The notes: generated by a model not told the origin, from the letters alone. A stretch of DNA of 64,000 nucleotides from an uncultured Clostridia bacterium (GCA_947625025.1 CANQMQ010000005.1:1-64000), one strand, 5' to 3'; shown: positions 49,962-59,979, numbered from the stretch's first letter. Numbers and translations are program-made.

Positions 49962-51341
49962 TCACAGCTTCGTCAGCGTATAGCCCTCTTTGGTGTCCTT
50001 GACGGAATAGCCGAGGGATTTGAGCTGTTCGCGGAGCTCATCGGACTTCGCCCAATTTCTCTCCGCCCGTGCCGCTTTGCGCGCTTCGGCGATCGCTATA
50101 ACTTCGGCGGGCACTTCCTCTTCGAAACGGGCGAGGTACGTTTCGGGGTCCGTTTGGAAGAGCCCCAAGAGGGAATAGGTCTCACGGATTTGATTGGTGA
50201 TGCGCCGTGCCCGTGCATCCCCCTCCGCAAGGCACTTCGCCGCCTCTTTGAAGAGGCCGAAGAGGTCTGAGAGCGCGAGCGCCGTGTTGAAATCGTCGTC
50301 CATAGCACGGTCGAAGGCGGCGTCGATCTCCCCTTCCTTGCCCTTCTCCTCGGGGAAGGCCTGCTCGATTTGGGAAATCAAGGTATAGAACCGCTTGAGG
50401 TGCCCTTCGGCATCCGAGAAGAGGTTGTCCGTGATGTTGAGGTCTCCGCGGTAGTTGGAGGAGAGCAGGGCGAACTTGAGCGCCTCATCCGAATACGTCT
50501 TGAGCAGGTCGTCCATCAAAAGTACGTTGCCGAGGCTTTTAGACATCTTCTGCCCGTTTACCTTGATGAGGCCGTTGTGCGTCCAATACTTTGCAAACGT
50601 CTTGCCCGTGAGCGATTCGGTCTGCGCGATCTCGTTTTCATGATGGGGGAAGATGAGGTCCCTGCCCCCGCCGTGGATATCGATCTGTTCCCCGAAGGCG
50701 GCCATGTTCATCGCGGAGCACTCGATGTGCCAACCGGGCCGCCCCTTGCCCCACGGGGAATCCCAAGAGATCTCCCCCTCCTTTGCCGCCTTCCACAGGG
50801 CGAAGTCGTAGGGGCTGCGCTTGGCTTCATCGTTCTCCACGCGGACGCCGTCGAGCATGTCCTCCTTGCTCCTGCCCGAGAGGTGCCCGTAGGCGGGGTA
50901 ACTATCGACGTCGAAATACACGTCTCCGTTGCCCCCTTCGTAGGCATGCCCCCCCTCGATGAGCTTGGAGATGAAGGAGATAATGACGGGCATCTGCTCG
51001 GTCGCCTTGAGCCACAGGGTGGGGTCGTCGATCTTCGCCCTCCGCATGACGTCGTCAATTTTCTCGATCATCATGGCGGCGTACTTGTCGGCGGGGATGC
51101 CCGTCTCATGGGACTTTGCGATAATTTTATCGTCTACATCGGTATAGTTACGGGCGTAGGTGACTTCATACCCCTTCTTTTCGAGGTACTTCCGAAAGAC
51201 ATCGTATACGAGTGCCTGGAAGCCGTGCCCGATATGGGCCTCCCCCGAGACGGTGATGCCGCAGGCATACATCTTTACCTTGCCTGCCTCGATCGGCACG
51301 AATTCTTCCTTCCTGCCCGTCAATGAATTGTATATTTTCAT
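49962..51341 (-). CDS. cysS: Cysteinyl-tRNA synthetase
   Basis: 459 residues, class I. The HIGH region reads YACGITVSGEAHIGHGFQALVYDVFRKYL (usually CGPTVYNYIHIGNAR), so this loop is divergent while the zinc Cys and His are kept. Also FARNYTDVDDKI-like RNYTDVDDKI, PGWHIECSAM, HHENEIAQTES and KMSKSLGN near 272. AGGAG before the ATG. Downstream of cysE on the same strand. Confidence 0.97.
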   Translation of the reverse strand: MKIYNSLTGRKEEFVPIEAGKVKMYACGITVSGEAHIGHGFQALVYDVFRKYLEKKGYEVTYARNYTDVDDKIIAKSHETGIPADKYAAMMIEKIDDVMRRAKIDDPTLWLKATEQMPVIISFISKLIEGGHAYEGGNGDVYFDVDSYPAYGHLSGRSKEDMLDGVRVENDEAKRSPYDFALWKAAKEGEISWDSPWGKGRPGWHIECSAMNMAAFGEQIDIHGGGRDLIFPHHENEIAQTESLTGKTFAKYWTHNGLIKVNGQKMSKSLGNVLLMDDLLKTYSDEALKFALLSSNYRGDLNITDNLFSDAEGHLKRFYTLISQIEQAFPEEKGKEGEIDAAFDRAMDDDFNTALALSDLFGLFKEAAKCLAEGDARARRITNQIRETYSLLGLFQTDPETYLARFEEEVPAEVIAIAEARKAARAERNWAKSDELREQLKSLGYSVKDTKEGYTLTKL

Positions 51342-51431
51342 AATAACTCCTATTCGTATTCACAAAATTCTTTATAGAAGCTATCCTCTTCGAGGATGAA
51401 GGCTGTGGGCAAAGAATTTCCGTGAGGACTT

Positions 51432-51526
51432 AATGACCCTCTCCCCTCGTCCCGAACATTTTCTCTCACCTCATCCCGAACATTCTCTCTCACCTCATCC
51501 CGAACCCCCTGAAAGGGGGTGAGAGG
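51432..51526. repeat. Dispersed repeats entering the cysE 3' end
   Basis: Three successive CTCATCCCGAACAT.. / CTCATCCCGAACCCCCT units; the last forms a hairpin with AGGGGGTGAGAGG and encodes the end of cysE. Confidence 0.8.
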
Positions 51527-52040
51527 ACGCTTTCCGCACGATTCGTGCGGGGATGCCGACGACGGTGGTGTGGGGCGGGACTTCCTTTAAGACAACCGCC
51601 CCCGCACCGATCTTGGCGCCTTCCCCCACCGTAAATCCTCCGAGCACCTTGGCTCCGCAGGAGATAATGGCCCCCCTCTTCACGGTCGGGTGCCGCTTGT
51701 TCTTCTCCTTGCCCGTGCCCCCGAGGGTCACTCCCTGGTAGAGCACGACGCCCTCTTCGACTTCTGCGGTCTCCCCGATCACGACGCCCCCGCCGTGGTC
51801 GATGAACACCCCCGCAGCAATTTGGGCGGCGGGATGGATCTCGATGCCCGTCAGCCGCCTCGTGCGCTCCGCAACCATCCGCGCGAGCAGTTTGAGGCCG
51901 TGATCGTAGAGAAAGTGGGCGCGGCGGTGCCGCCATAGGGCGCGGACGCCCGGATAGGTGAGCAATACTTCGAGGCTACTGCGGGCGGCGGGGTCGTGGG
52001 CGCGGGCGGCGGCGATGTCCTTTCTGAGAGAAACAAACAT
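51495..52040 (-). CDS. cysE: Serine O-acetyltransferase
   Basis: 181 residues; acetylates serine for cysteine synthesis. N-terminal helical region (DPAARSSLEVLLTYPGVRALWRHRRAHFL), then left-handed beta-helix hexapeptides: GIEIHPAAQIAAGVFIDHGGGVVIGETAEV with the catalytic His/Asp, VTLGGTGKEKNKRHPTVKRGAIISCGAKVLG, and GIPARIVRK. The last ten residues (SSHPLSGGSG) and the TGA come from a dispersed repeat. Followed by cysS, a common pairing. The ribosome-binding site is weak. Confidence 0.95.
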   Translation of the reverse strand: MFVSLRKDIAAARAHDPAARSSLEVLLTYPGVRALWRHRRAHFLYDHGLKLLARMVAERTRRLTGIEIHPAAQIAAGVFIDHGGGVVIGETAEVEEGVVLYQGVTLGGTGKEKNKRHPTVKRGAIISCGAKVLGGFTVGEGAKIGAGAVVLKEVPPHTTVVGIPARIVRKASSHPLSGGSG

Positions 52041-52071
52041 ACCCCATCGTATGCGCCCCGTTCTTCCCCCG

Positions 52072-52695
52072 TCACAACTTGAGGGGCAGGTTGGTGATAC
52101 GGTACTCCGCGAGGCACCGCGCTATCATCTCGGTGTTGGTGATGTGTTGGGTGATGAGAAAGCTCACCACGACGTCCCGCACCGAGGCATCGTCCATCCC
52201 GAAGCCCGAAGCTTCCAAGAGTTCGTTGAGCCCATCGTGCCTGACGCCCGCGGCGAGCGCCACGGCGAGCACGGTATTCTTTTCGGGAAACAGGCTCCCC
52301 GCTACGATCTTCTTCCAGAAACGGGGCTCCACCGTGAGCTTCTCCCCGATGCCCCCCACCGTCTCCCCACAGCTTTCAAGCACCTTGGGAAGGCGCTTTG
52401 CGAAGGTATCCTTTGAGAAATAACTGCGCACACGGGCACGGAATTTGGGGAAATAGAAGGAGAAGGTGAAGGTGGTATCCACGAGCCCCTCCTTGAAACG
52501 GGCAAGGAGCGTTTCGGGGTCCGATTGGTGGGAGAGCCGCATGCAGGAAGGATCCCGCCTTGCAACGTTGCCGTCCTTGGCAATGTACAAGAGCTCGGGC
52601 ATCTCGTAGCCCTCGATGGCGCCGAGGCGCGCGTAATCCGAATAGCGGGAGCAGAACCAGGTATCCAGCCCCGAAAGATATGCGGGTGTTTCCAT
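52072..52695 (-). CDS. Uncharacterised protein with XRE-like C-terminal domain
   Basis: 207 residues. The first half has no recognised fold (WFCSRYSDYARLGAIEGYEMPELLYI...). The C-terminal ~85 residues (VEPRFWKKIVAGSLFPEKNTVLAVALAAGVRHDGLNELLEASGFGMDDASVRDVVVSFLITQHITNTEMIARCLAEY) resemble the helix-turn-helix module at the end of many clostridial hypothetical proteins. No Shine-Dalgarno; a promoter ends 7 nt before the ATG. The cysE gene starts 31 nt after its stop. Confidence 0.7.
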   Translation of the reverse strand: METPAYLSGLDTWFCSRYSDYARLGAIEGYEMPELLYIAKDGNVARRDPSCMRLSHQSDPETLLARFKEGLVDTTFTFSFYFPKFRARVRSYFSKDTFAKRLPKVLESCGETVGGIGEKLTVEPRFWKKIVAGSLFPEKNTVLAVALAAGVRHDGLNELLEASGFGMDDASVRDVVVSFLITQHITNTEMIARCLAEYRITNLPLKL

Positions 52696-52702
52696 AGTCG
52701 CT

Positions 52703-52731
52703 ATTTTACCATTCCGCTTGCAAAAAGGCAA
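52703..52731 (-). promoter_or_regulatory. Leaderless promoter of the 207-residue protein
   Basis: TTGCCT (52731-52726), 17-nt spacer, TAAAAT (52708-52703), then seven bases to the ATG. Confidence 0.65.
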
Positions 52732-52816
52732 CCGATTTCGGGGCGGCGCAAAAAAGTTTACCCGCCTTTCCCTATTATAAAAGAGTGAAGATGGAAGCGT
52801 AGAAATGTACCAAATT

Positions 52817-52833
52817 TTGTGAATTTTTCACAA
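52817..52833. promoter_or_regulatory. Palindrome TTGTGAA-TTT-TTCACAA
   Basis: Perfect 7-3-7 inverted repeat in the AT-rich, gene-free stretch upstream of the DeoR-family regulator; a further TTTTTCAC half-site is at about 52852-52859. Confidence 0.5.
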
Positions 52834-52911
52834 TTAAAGTTTACTGAATGTATTTTTCACTTTTTATAACAAATTTAATGGCGAAAACGCAAAAAATTTA
52901 TTGGAAATCTC

Positions 52912-52940
52912 TTGCTTTTTTTTCAAATGTATGTTAGAAT
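52912..52940 (+). promoter_or_regulatory. Promoter of the DeoR-family gene
   Basis: TTGCTT, 17-nt spacer, TAGAAT. Confidence 0.65.
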
Positions 52941-52977
52941 TGTGCAAAACTAAAACAAAAATTGTAAGGAGGATGAA

Positions 52978-53736
52978 ATGAAACGCGAACGTATCGAAGA
53001 AATTGCGGAGCTCCTCGATAAGCGCGGTAAGCTCACGCTGGAACAGCTCGATGATTATTTCCCCCGCGTGTCCCAAATGACCTTGCGGCGGGATCTCCTC
53101 TTGCTGGAACAGGAAGGGCGCATCATTCGGGTGCGCGGCGGCGCGATGTCCGTGAAAGAAGTGCAGAAGGTCTCGGGGGAACCGTACACCAAGAAGACCG
53201 CCCTGCATACCGATGAGAAAATCAAAATTGCACAGAAGGCGGCCCGCCTCATCGACGAGAACACTTCCCTCTTCATCGACGGCGGCACCACCGCCATGTA
53301 TCTCGCAAAAGAGATCCCCGATATCAACGTCCACATCTTCACGAACGGGCTCGCCGTAGCCATCGAACTTGCCCAAAAGAAGAACGTCAACCTCACCATC
53401 TTGGGCGGGCAAGTCATGAAAGACAATCTCTCCACGGCATCCCCCGTAGCACAGGTGTACTTCGAGAACACCAACTTCGAGCTCGCCATCATTTCCGCCT
53501 CGGCATTCACCCCCCAGAACGGCTTCTCATGCGGTTCCCAAGTGGAGGCAGACCTCTTAAAGACGACCCGCCGCAAGGCAAAGGCCCTCTACATGATGCT
53601 CGATAGCTCCAAGATCGGCAAGATCATGCCCTATACATTTGCACGGCTTGAGGATATCGACGTCCTCATCACCGACGACAACTTCCCCGCCGACCTCAAG
53701 GATATGTTTACGCAGAAGAACATCGTCGTCATGTGA
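52978..53736 (+). CDS. DeoR-family transcriptional regulator
   Basis: 252 residues. N-terminal winged HTH (MKRERIEEIAELLDKRGKLTLEQLDDYFPRVSQMTLRRDLLLLEQEGRIIRVRGGA), then the sugar-phosphate sensor domain with FIDGGTTAMYLAKEIPD near 100 and a downstream Lys/Asp pattern. AAGGAGG before the ATG. It is followed by its own terminator with no sugar operon nearby, so the effector and targets are unknown; autoregulation through the palindrome at 52817 is possible. Confidence 0.92.
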   Translation: MKRERIEEIAELLDKRGKLTLEQLDDYFPRVSQMTLRRDLLLLEQEGRIIRVRGGAMSVKEVQKVSGEPYTKKTALHTDEKIKIAQKAARLIDENTSLFIDGGTTAMYLAKEIPDINVHIFTNGLAVAIELAQKKNVNLTILGGQVMKDNLSTASPVAQVYFENTNFELAIISASAFTPQNGFSCGSQVEADLLKTTRRKAKALYMMLDSSKIGKIMPYTFARLEDIDVLITDDNFPADLKDMFTQKNIVVM

Positions 53737-53774
53737 ACATGCTGCGGAAAAAAATCGCAATTGCAAAAAGAGTA

Positions 53775-53800
53775 CCTGCCCTCACGGGCAGGCTTTTTTT
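53775..53800 (+). terminator. Terminator of the DeoR-family gene
   Basis: CCTGCCC-TCAC-GGGCAGG followed by CTTTTTTT. Confidence 0.9.
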
Positions 53801-53842
53801 ATGGTTGTGTTGAATTATATTTTGGTGGGTGAAACTCCCTTC

Positions 53843-54466
53843 TTATGCCGCTTCGTCTTTCCAGCCCGGGGGGTAGCGGTCGCAAGCCGATATGTGGACC
53901 TCGCCGCCCGCCTCGTAGACGTAGAACACCACCTTCTCGGCGAAATAACGGATTACAAAGGGAAAGTCCGGCGGCGCTTCGAATTCCCCCGCCAACGCTA
54001 AGCGCTCCATTTCGGAGTCGATATCGTAAATATGAAAAGCAAATCTATCATCCGGAAAGCATTCCACGGTGATCGCTTCTTCTCCCGCCACTTCATTCAT
54101 GCGGACAACCATCTCCGAAAACGTCATGGAAAACGGCCACTCGGCCTGATAGGGCGCCTCCTCTGCGCTTGTCGGAACGATCACAAATACTTCCTCGTCT
54201 GCCCGCATGCCGAGCACGTACCAAATGCCATGCGAAAATTTGACATTTTCATTCAACAAAAAAGAATCCGTCGTGCCGTACGCTGCAAAGAAAATTTTTT
54301 GAATGCCGAAGTCCTCTTGGGCTATCGCGGCGGCCTGCGGCGCCCGCAGATCGTCCCGGCTCCAAACCACCAGGCCGTAAATAATGACGAGCAGGGCAAG
54401 GACATCGAGAACGAGAAGGAATGCCGCAACGGCGATGGCAATGGCATACTTCCTGCTTCTTTTCAT
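53843..54466 (-). CDS. Membrane-anchored protein, unknown
   Basis: 207 residues. One N-terminal hydrophobic helix (8-34, AIAIAVAAFLLVLDVLALLVIIYGLVVW), then an extracellular or cytoplasmic alpha/beta domain rich in aromatic strands (FHIYDIDSEMERLALAGEFEAPPDFPFVIRYF, VVFYVYEAGGEVHISACDRYPPGW). No recognised family. GGGGGAGGG precedes the ATG; a TTGACA-16-TAAAAT promoter lies upstream at about 54516-54543. Confidence 0.7.
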   Translation of the reverse strand: MKRSRKYAIAIAVAAFLLVLDVLALLVIIYGLVVWSRDDLRAPQAAAIAQEDFGIQKIFFAAYGTTDSFLLNENVKFSHGIWYVLGMRADEEVFVIVPTSAEEAPYQAEWPFSMTFSEMVVRMNEVAGEEAITVECFPDDRFAFHIYDIDSEMERLALAGEFEAPPDFPFVIRYFAEKVVFYVYEAGGEVHISACDRYPPGWKDEAA

Positions 54467-54610
54467 ATCCCTCCCCCTTATTTGAACACATCGATAGCCG
54501 CACTATCGTAGTTTCATTTTATCGCAAATTTTTGTTTTGTCAATTGTTTCACAAAAATTTTCTTTGGCTTATTGAAAGAAAAACGCCGAAGCGTCTCGGG
54601 CTACCATTAT

Positions 54611-54701
54611 GTCATGTCGAGCGGAGTCGAGACATCTCGGGTTTCTTGTCATGAGATTTCTCCACTTCATTCGCTACGCTCATTTCGGTCGAAATGACAC
54701 T
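54611..54701. repeat. Dispersed repeat
   Basis: TGTCATGTCGAGCGGAGTCGAGACATCTC and GAGATTTCTCC...GTCGAAATGACA arms: one full A-type unit. Confidence 0.8.
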
Positions 54702-54716
54702 TTCCCCTCTCAAAAC

Positions 54717-54744
54717 AAAAAGGCTTCCACGGGGGAAGCCTTTT
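54717..54744 (-). terminator. lgt terminator
   Basis: GGCTTCC pairs with GGAAGCC in A/T flanks. Nearly identical to the terminator at 56738-56765. Confidence 0.8.
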
Positions 54745-54770
54745 GCATGCTTATTCCTTCTTATCCTTAC

Positions 54771-55535
54771 TCATTCCTTTCGTTTCGCCGTCCTTCGGAT
54801 CGTTTTGGTAACGAGAACTGCGGTGCCGATCAGAATGAGCAGAAGGGAGAGCGCCTGTGCGGGAGAAAAGGGCAGAAGGGGAACGGTCCCCCTATCGTCT
54901 GCGCGAAGGAATTCAATGAAAAAGCGGCCCATGCCGTAGAGCACGAGGTAGCGCGCAAATGCTCCCTCCCGCGGCATGGTGACAAGGACGACAAAGAGAA
55001 TGAGGAGGAAGGCCGCCTCATAGAGCTGGGTTGGGTGGAGGGGCGTTGTGCCGTACGCCTCATAGGGAAGCGAGCCCTTTGGGAACACGACGCCGATGGA
55101 CAGATCGGTGGGGCTACCGTAACAACAGCCGCCCAAGAAACAACCGACCCGCCCGATGGCATGCCCCGCGGGAATGGCGGGAGCAAGCGTATCGAACCAT
55201 TGGGATACGGCGCCGATGCGACGCCTTCCGATAAAGAGCAGTACGCTCCACAGCAGGCATCCGAACACGAGCCCGCCGTAGAAGGTGGTACCCCGTATCG
55301 CAAACTCCCCCGTCTCCCACCATTTGAATAGCGAATCCGCAAAGATGGCGGCAGGTAACCCCGCCGCCATTGCAACGATCAGCGACTGCAGGGCGTATAG
55401 CCCCGCCTCGCTTTCACCCGCACGGCCCCGGAAGGTCCTCTCCGCAAAGATCGCAATCACACATCCCGCCCCGAGCACCATGCAAATGCTGTACGGGTAG
55501 ACGGTGAACCCGCAGACCGTAAATGACGGGCACAT
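54771..55535 (-). CDS. lgt: Prolipoprotein diacylglyceryl transferase
   Basis: 254 residues, about seven membrane helices. The Lgt signature GRVGCFLGGCCYG is at about 137-149 with the essential Arg; HPTQLYEAAF and YGMGRFFIEFLRADDRG complete the pattern. It attaches diacylglycerol to the lipobox Cys of prolipoproteins such as the two in this window. Three bases separate it from the stop of the small membrane protein upstream; no clear ribosome-binding site, so coupling is likely. Confidence 0.95.
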   Translation of the reverse strand: MCPSFTVCGFTVYPYSICMVLGAGCVIAIFAERTFRGRAGESEAGLYALQSLIVAMAAGLPAAIFADSLFKWWETGEFAIRGTTFYGGLVFGCLLWSVLLFIGRRRIGAVSQWFDTLAPAIPAGHAIGRVGCFLGGCCYGSPTDLSIGVVFPKGSLPYEAYGTTPLHPTQLYEAAFLLILFVVLVTMPREGAFARYLVLYGMGRFFIEFLRADDRGTVPLLPFSPAQALSLLLILIGTAVLVTKTIRRTAKRKE

Positions 55536-55538
55536 GCC

Positions 55539-55931
55539 TTAGTTCTTCTTTCTTGCCGCGAGAATGACCGCTACAAGGAAGAGCACGATCGCCATGAGGG
55601 TAGACATCGAGAGCAAAAACGAAAACCCGCTTACCGATACGCACTCGGCAATGAGGTTGCCGACCTGCGTCAGAAGCCCGAGCACGCAGAGCAAGACTGC
55701 CTTCGATTTGCCCGAATACGCCCAAATGCCGCCAAGTAGCCCGATCACGCCGCCGCCGATGCCGAGGACGAGGAATACGATAAGGTAGATGGTTGCATCC
55801 GTCGTGTCTGCCCCCGCCGCACTGCCCACCGAGCCGATGGCGTCCGCGCAGGTTGACCAGAGGATGCCGCCGAGAATGGCTAAGACGGCACCGATGATGG
55901 AGACAACGAGCGCACCTGTGTTCTTTTTCAT
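55539..55931 (-). CDS. Small four-helix membrane protein
   Basis: 130 residues, four hydrophobic segments (8-28, 48-70, 78-100, 103-126), Gly/Ala-rich; resembles DUF4064-type small membrane proteins, but not securely. GGAGG before the ATG at 55931. Middle gene of a three-gene operon (37-residue peptide, this protein, lgt). Confidence 0.75.
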   Translation of the reverse strand: MKKNTGALVVSIIGAVLAILGGILWSTCADAIGSVGSAAGADTTDATIYLIVFLVLGIGGGVIGLLGGIWAYSGKSKAVLLCVLGLLTQVGNLIAECVSVSGFSFLLSMSTLMAIVLFLVAVILAARKKN

Positions 55932-55978
55932 ACAAGACCTCCGTAAAAATTTTCCGCGCAAGCTCCTTCGGGTTCGCT

Positions 55979-56092
55979 TTACTTTTTCCCAAACCGCGAC
56001 CGCACGAAAAGCGCAATCAGCTCCAAAGGAAGGATGATAAGCGCTACAACCGACAGCCCCACATAGACAGCCGCCGCATGAAACCATCTCAT
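55979..56092 (-). CDS. 37-residue single-pass membrane peptide
   Basis: Short ORF of 38 codons: MRWFHAAAVYVGLSVVALII, then LPLELIALFVRSRFGKK and stop. One hydrophobic helix with a basic C terminus (positive-inside tail). It starts 45 nt downstream of a consensus promoter and heads the operon with the 130-residue membrane protein and lgt. The ribosome-binding site is weak (GGAAAG). Function unknown. Confidence 0.6.
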   Translation of the reverse strand: MRWFHAAAVYVGLSVVALIILPLELIALFVRSRFGKK

Positions 56093-56143
56093 AAGCTTTT
56101 TCAACTTTCCGCTCTTCCGACAAAAGTTTGCACGTTTGTCTGA

Positions 56144-56226
56144 ATTATAACTCATTTGAGTTCATTTGTCAACGGTTTTGGGTTATTAAATTAACTCTTT
56201 TTTGCGATAAAATAACTCAAAAGAGG
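56144..56226. promoter_or_regulatory. Divergent control region with AACTC/GAGTT operators
   Basis: Minus-strand promoter TTGACA (56172-56167), 17-nt spacer, TATAAT (56149-56144). The spacer contains AACTCATTTGAGTT (56149-56162). Further AACTC half-sites lie at 56193-56197 and 56214-56218 (CTCAAAAGAG, over the XRE ribosome-binding site). Confidence 0.7.
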
Positions 56227-56236
56227 AAAAAGTATC

Positions 56237-56542
56237 ATGACAGTCTTAGAACACATCGATGAATTACGCAAACAGCGCGGTTGGTCCGTCAACAATTTGG
56301 CGATGGAAGCGATGCTGACGCAGTCCACTTTGAACAATCTCTATGTGCGCGGCGCAGAGCCCAAGCTCTCCACCCTCCGCGCCATTTGCGGCGCATTCGG
56401 CATCCCGCTCTCCGAATTTTTCAGGGACATCGAAGAGGCGCATCCCGCGCCGCATGCCCCCGAAGAGGTACACCGTGCGGTGGATGCGCTCTCTCCCGAA
56501 CAACAGCGGGCCCTCCTCATCCTTCTCCGCGGCCGAGAATGA
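56237..56542 (+). CDS. XRE-family helix-turn-helix regulator
   Basis: 101 residues. HTH_3 at 5-62: VLEHIDELRKQRGWSVNNLAMEAMLTQSTLNNLYVRGAEPKLSTLRAICGAFGIPLSEFF, then a helical tail (HRAVDALSPEQQRALLILLRGRE). GAGG before the ATG. Divergent from the membrane-peptide/lgt operon with shared palindromes, so it probably represses itself and that operon. Its stop TGA lies in a GAGAATGAGGGG repeat border. Confidence 0.9.
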   Translation: MTVLEHIDELRKQRGWSVNNLAMEAMLTQSTLNNLYVRGAEPKLSTLRAICGAFGIPLSEFFRDIEEAHPAPHAPEEVHRAVDALSPEQQRALLILLRGRE

Positions 56543-56725
56543 GGGGGGGATGAGGCTTCCCGTGACGGAAGCAGGTCGAGATTTCTCGGCAAGCTCGAAA
56601 TGACACTCTCTCCTCATCCCGAACCCCCCGCAGGGGGTGAGTGGACCGTTCTCTCGCCCTCGCTTCGCTCGGGCTCGGAATGAGGGGTGGGGACGGTGCT
56701 TCGCCGCAGGGCGGTGAGGGGGTGC
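56535..56725. repeat. Dispersed repeat cluster
   Basis: GAATGAGGGG border at the XRE stop, GAGATTTCTCGGCAAGCTCGAAATGACA, CTCATCCCGAACCCCCCGCAGGGGGTGAG, and GCCCTCGCTTCGCTCGGGC units. Confidence 0.8.
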
Positions 56726-56737
56726 TTCTCATCAAAA

Positions 56738-56765
56738 CAAAAAGGCTTCCGCGGGGGAAGCCTTT
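56738..56765 (-). terminator. Terminator downstream of the CmpB-like gene
   Basis: GGCTTCC pairs with GGAAGCC; with its flanks it is a near copy of the lgt terminator. Confidence 0.8.
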
Positions 56766-56770
56766 TGCAT

Positions 56771-56850
56771 GCCTATTCATACTTATTCATACTTATTCAT
56801 ACTTATTCATACTTATTCATACTTATTCATACTTATTCATACTTATTTTC
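56771..56850. repeat. 10-bp tandem repeat (ACTTATTCAT)
   Basis: Six exact units at 56781-56840, with imperfect units on both sides. On the minus strand the unit supplies the final Lys-Tyr-Glu and the TAA of the CmpB-like gene. Confidence 0.95.
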
Positions 56851-57702
56851 TTTGATGTCTGATTTGGATTCGGGGGTGTCCACGGTTACGGCAACGTCGT
56901 CAGCGGCAGCATCAACAGTAGCACCACTGTTCATATCCGTATCGGCATCGGGGCCGCTCTTGGGGCCGTCCGCGTGCTTCTTTCTGACGACGGCGGTGGA
57001 GAATTTCTCCTTGATCTCCTCGAGTTTTCCGCGGTTCTCGTGCAGGGAGGTAAACGGGAAGAGGAAGCTGATCTTCTCCTTCGCCTCCTCCTTCTTTTCG
57101 CGCAGGGTCTCCTTGAGTTTTTCGTAGTGAATGACGATCTCGTGGTCCTTTGCAAATTTGCGGATGCGAACGGAAATGTGCAGGGCATGTCCGAGGTCTA
57201 CGAGGAAAATTCCGCACAGGATGCCGACGACGAAGGCGAATTCGATGTGGTGGACGAACCACTGCACGGCGGCAATGACGGGCTCAGTTGCGGCAAAGTA
57301 GAACGCCGCCCCGATCACGAGCCAAAAGAAGGAGAAGAGGGGGCATATGATGCCCTGGATGTTGCCCGGGCGGTTGGAGTAATCCCACAGCTTAATGCCC
57401 ATGCCCTTGATGAAGATGAGCCCCGCGATGTATTCGATGAGCGTCATGACCACCCCCATGATGAGGATGATGAGGACGGCATCGAGCCATGCCATGCCCG
57501 TATCGATGGGCAGAAGGGAGATCCCGAAAAGACCTACGACGCCGAAGCCGTAGAGCGGGAGATAGGGGCCCGTGAGGAAGCCGGGGTTGATCCACTTTTT
57601 CGCAGAGAAGAAGCGGCGGAAGAACACTTCAAGCACCCAGCCGAGCATGCTTCCGAGGAAGAAGAGGAAGAAACAGACAAGTAACGCATCGACAAAATCC
57701 AT
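56833..57702 (-). CDS. CmpB-like putative ABC transporter permease
   Basis: 289 residues. Five to six membrane helices in 1-170 with the ABC_trans_CmpB motifs GWVLEVFFRRFFSAKKWINPGFLTGPYLPLYGFG and LWDYSNRPGNIQGIICPLFSFFW. The cytoplasmic tail (180-289) is a charged coiled coil (HYEKLKETLREKKEEAKEK) followed by an acidic Ala/Asp/Thr stretch. The family is named for an ABC transporter, but no ATPase is nearby. The stop lies inside a 10-bp tandem repeat. It starts 45 nt after the pyrophosphatase stop. Confidence 0.85.
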   Translation of the reverse strand: MDFVDALLVCFFLFFLGSMLGWVLEVFFRRFFSAKKWINPGFLTGPYLPLYGFGVVGLFGISLLPIDTGMAWLDAVLIILIMGVVMTLIEYIAGLIFIKGMGIKLWDYSNRPGNIQGIICPLFSFFWLVIGAAFYFAATEPVIAAVQWFVHHIEFAFVVGILCGIFLVDLGHALHISVRIRKFAKDHEIVIHYEKLKETLREKKEEAKEKISFLFPFTSLHENRGKLEEIKEKFSTAVVRKKHADGPKSGPDADTDMNSGATVDAAADDVAVTVDTPESKSDIKENKYE

Positions 57703-57747
57703 GGGTCCTGCCTCCGAAGCGGCGCTGCGCCGCCGTTTTTCTGATGT

Positions 57748-59979
<2,232 letters not shown>

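Noticed and set aside
56771-56850. Possible CRISPR or origin iterons from the 10-bp repeats
   Set aside because: Units are contiguous without spacers, lie at a gene end, and no replication initiator gene or DnaA boxes are nearby.
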